Positions 6,426 to 7,309 of a DNA stretch of 7,309 bases are shown here, piece after piece; the stretch's first letter is position 1; each line of letters opens with the position of its first letter. Under the pieces are notes generated by a model, which searched no databases, was not told where the DNA came from, and saw nothing but the letters and a program-made list of their open reading frames with translations. The DNA lies in assembly GCA_902795725.1 (NCBI GenBank), contig CADBLY010000029.1, forward strand, positions 1 to 7,309, read 5' to 3'. The DNA is from an uncultured Erysipelotrichaceae bacterium (GTDB lineage Bacteria > Bacillota_I > Bacilli_A > RF39 > UBA660). The position numbers and the translations under genes are program-made.

Positions 6426-6488
6426 AGACTATATTTTTAAAAAATGTATATCAAAATCCTTAAAATTTGTATATCTATTTGATAATTT
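6426..6488. other. Short AT-rich intergenic stretch
   Basis: Between the SASP terminator and the direct repeats lies about 60 nt of almost pure A/T. It contains a direct repeat of TGTATATC (6445-6452 and 6468-6475) and a 7-bp inverted repeat, TATCAAA (6449-6455) with TTTGATA (6478-6484). These are short and low in complexity, and I see no gene or clear regulatory function. Confidence 0.4.
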
Positions 6489-6505
6489 TTTGCAAAAGTG
6501 TGATA
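6489..6505 (+). repeat. 17-bp direct repeat, upstream copy
   Basis: TTTGCAAAAGTGTGATA, identical to the copy at 6521-6537. It contains the palindromic core TTTGCAAA followed by AGTGTGATA. The two copies start 32 bp apart, close to three helical turns, so proteins bound at both would face the same side of the DNA. Confidence 0.9.
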
Positions 6506-6511
6506 AAAACG

Positions 6512-6541
6512 CTGATATTCTTTGCAAAAGTGTGATATAAT
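6512..6541 (+). promoter_or_regulatory. Promoter of the ATPase gene with extended -10
   Basis: A perfect TATAAT (6536-6541) is preceded by TGA (6533-6535), an extended -10. The -35 is weak: CTGATA (6512-6517) at 18 nt is the best candidate with 4 of 6 matches. Transcription should start near 6548, inside or next to the ribosome binding site GGAGG (6548-6552). The downstream 17-bp repeat lies between the two boxes. Confidence 0.6.
6521..6537 (+). repeat. 17-bp direct repeat, downstream copy overlapping the ATPase promoter
   Basis: An exact second copy of the repeat at 6489-6505. Its last two bases are the first two of the TATAAT -10 box (6536-6541), and its TGTGA end supplies the TGn extended -10. 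Anything bound to this copy would occupy the promoter, so it is most simply read as an operator. Confidence 0.9.
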
Positions 6542-6560
6542 GTTAGTGGAGGCGATATAT

Positions 6561-7309
6561 ATGAAAAGATTTATTACTGAAAAATTAATTGATTGGAAAA
6601 ATAGTAAGGATAGAAAACCATTAATTTTAAAGGGTGCGAGACAAGTTGGTAAAACATATATTTTGCAACAATTTGGAGAAAATAATTATGACAATGTTGC
6701 TTATTTTAACTTTGATCATGATGATGGTTTGGCACAACTTTTTTTAGATACTAAAAACCCTAAAAGAATAATTGAACAATTAGCTCTTGCTAATGGTAAA
6801 AAAATTAATCCTACAGCAACACTTATTATTTTTGATGAAATACAAGAATGTCCAAATGCTTTAAATTCATTAAAATACTTTTGTGAAGAAGCTAATGAAT
6901 ATCATGTAGTATGTGCAGGTTCATTACTAGGAATAAGATTATCAAAAACATCATTCCCAGTAGGTAAAGTAGATTTTTTAAATCTATATCCAATGACTTT
7001 TAGCGAATTTTTAATTGCTGATAACTGTGAAAACCTTGTAGAAGTCATGAAACAAACTAAGGAAATAATAGAAATACCTAAATTATTTGAATCACAATTA
7101 ATCGAAAAATTAAAAACTTACTACATAATAGGTGGCATGCCAGAAGCTGTATATAGCTGGGTTAATGACAAAGATATCGAAAAGATTAATAAGATTCAAA
7201 AAAATATTTTAGATGCTTATGAAAGTGATTTTTCAAAACATACTGATGCAAGTGATGCTAACAAAATCTCTTTAATATGGAATGGAATTCCTTCACAACT
7301 AGCTAGAGA
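6561..7309 (+). CDS. AAA_14/DUF4143-type ATP-binding protein, 3' end outside the window
   Basis: The frame opens at ATG 6561, 8 nt after GGAGG (6548-6552), and stays open for 249 codons to the window edge. It matches the large bacterial and archaeal family of AAA-like ATPases pairing an AAA_14 domain with a C-terminal DUF4143 domain. Visible parts are Walker A GARQVGKT (25-32), Walker B LIIFDEIQ (88-95), the sensor-like strand CAGSLLG (118-124), YPMTFSEF (143-150) and GGMPEAV (191-197), all in the usual order. The DUF4143 part should begin about where the sequence ends, and roughly 150-200 residues are missing. The family's cellular role and substrate are not established; members are often present in several copies per genome in gut bacteria. 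No signal peptide or membrane segment is seen, so it is probably cytoplasmic. Base composition resembles its neighbours, with slightly more C-ending codons. It lies after a strong terminator and is an independent transcription unit. Confidence 0.88.
   Translation, partial: MKRFITEKLIDWKNSKDRKPLILKGARQVGKTYILQQFGENNYDNVAYFNFDHDDGLAQLFLDTKNPKRIIEQLALANGKKINPTATLIIFDEIQECPNALNSLKYFCEEANEYHVVCAGSLLGIRLSKTSFPVGKVDFLNLYPMTFSEFLIADNCENLVEVMKQTKEIIEIPKLFESQLIEKLKTYYIIGGMPEAVYSWVNDKDIEKINKIQKNILDAYESDFSKHTDASDANKISLIWNGIPSQLAR

Noticed and set aside
6426..6488. Repeats in the AT-rich gap as a possible CRISPR, attachment site or origin
   Set aside because: Only two short copies of TGTATATC and one 7-bp inverted repeat are present, within chance for nearly pure A/T sequence. 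No integrase, cas or replication gene is in the window.

Overview
The window comes from a very AT-rich (roughly a quarter G+C by eye), low-GC Gram-positive bacterium. EzrA, a ThiI without a rhodanese domain, and an alpha/beta-type small acid-soluble spore protein together point to an endospore-forming member of Bacilli or a close relative, perhaps an uncultured or Erysipelotrichia-like gut lineage; that finer placement is inference. The standard code applies: tryptophan is TGG, no gene contains an in-frame TGA, and all five visible stops are TAA.

Layout: (1) 1-70 holds a leftward promoter driving something that leaves the window after about 30 nt. (2) 145-1875 is ezrA, the membrane-anchored regulator of FtsZ. 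(3) 1947-2891 is a PlsC-superfamily acyltransferase-like protein. (4) 2944-4842 is a membrane-bound hybrid histidine kinase with a receiver domain. (5) 4937-6106 is thiI, for tRNA 4-thiouridine synthesis. (6) 6180-6389 is a spore DNA-protecting SASP with a strong terminator. (7) 6561 to the right edge is the N-terminal 249 codons of an AAA_14/DUF4143-type ATPase, behind a pair of exact 17-bp direct repeats. There is no gene-free stretch over 300 bases.

All six complete or partial rightward genes point the same way, but they do not look like one simple operon. Each has its own recognisable promoter, and the -10 box lies only about 16-24 nt before the start codon, giving predicted 5' leaders of about 10-18 nt. 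Candidate terminators follow the acyltransferase gene (weak), the kinase gene and the SASP gene. The ezrA...thiI-ssp order matches the ezrA-braB-nifZ-thiI-sspA neighbourhood remembered from Bacillus subtilis, but the cysteine desulfurase gene that normally feeds ThiI is missing here; the acyltransferase and the kinase occupy its place.

No clear new multi-gene system is visible. The least explained structure is the pair of 17-bp direct repeats, 32 bp apart, at the ATPase promoter. Next are the inverted repeat around the SASP -10 region and the overlap of a small terminator with the kinase promoter.
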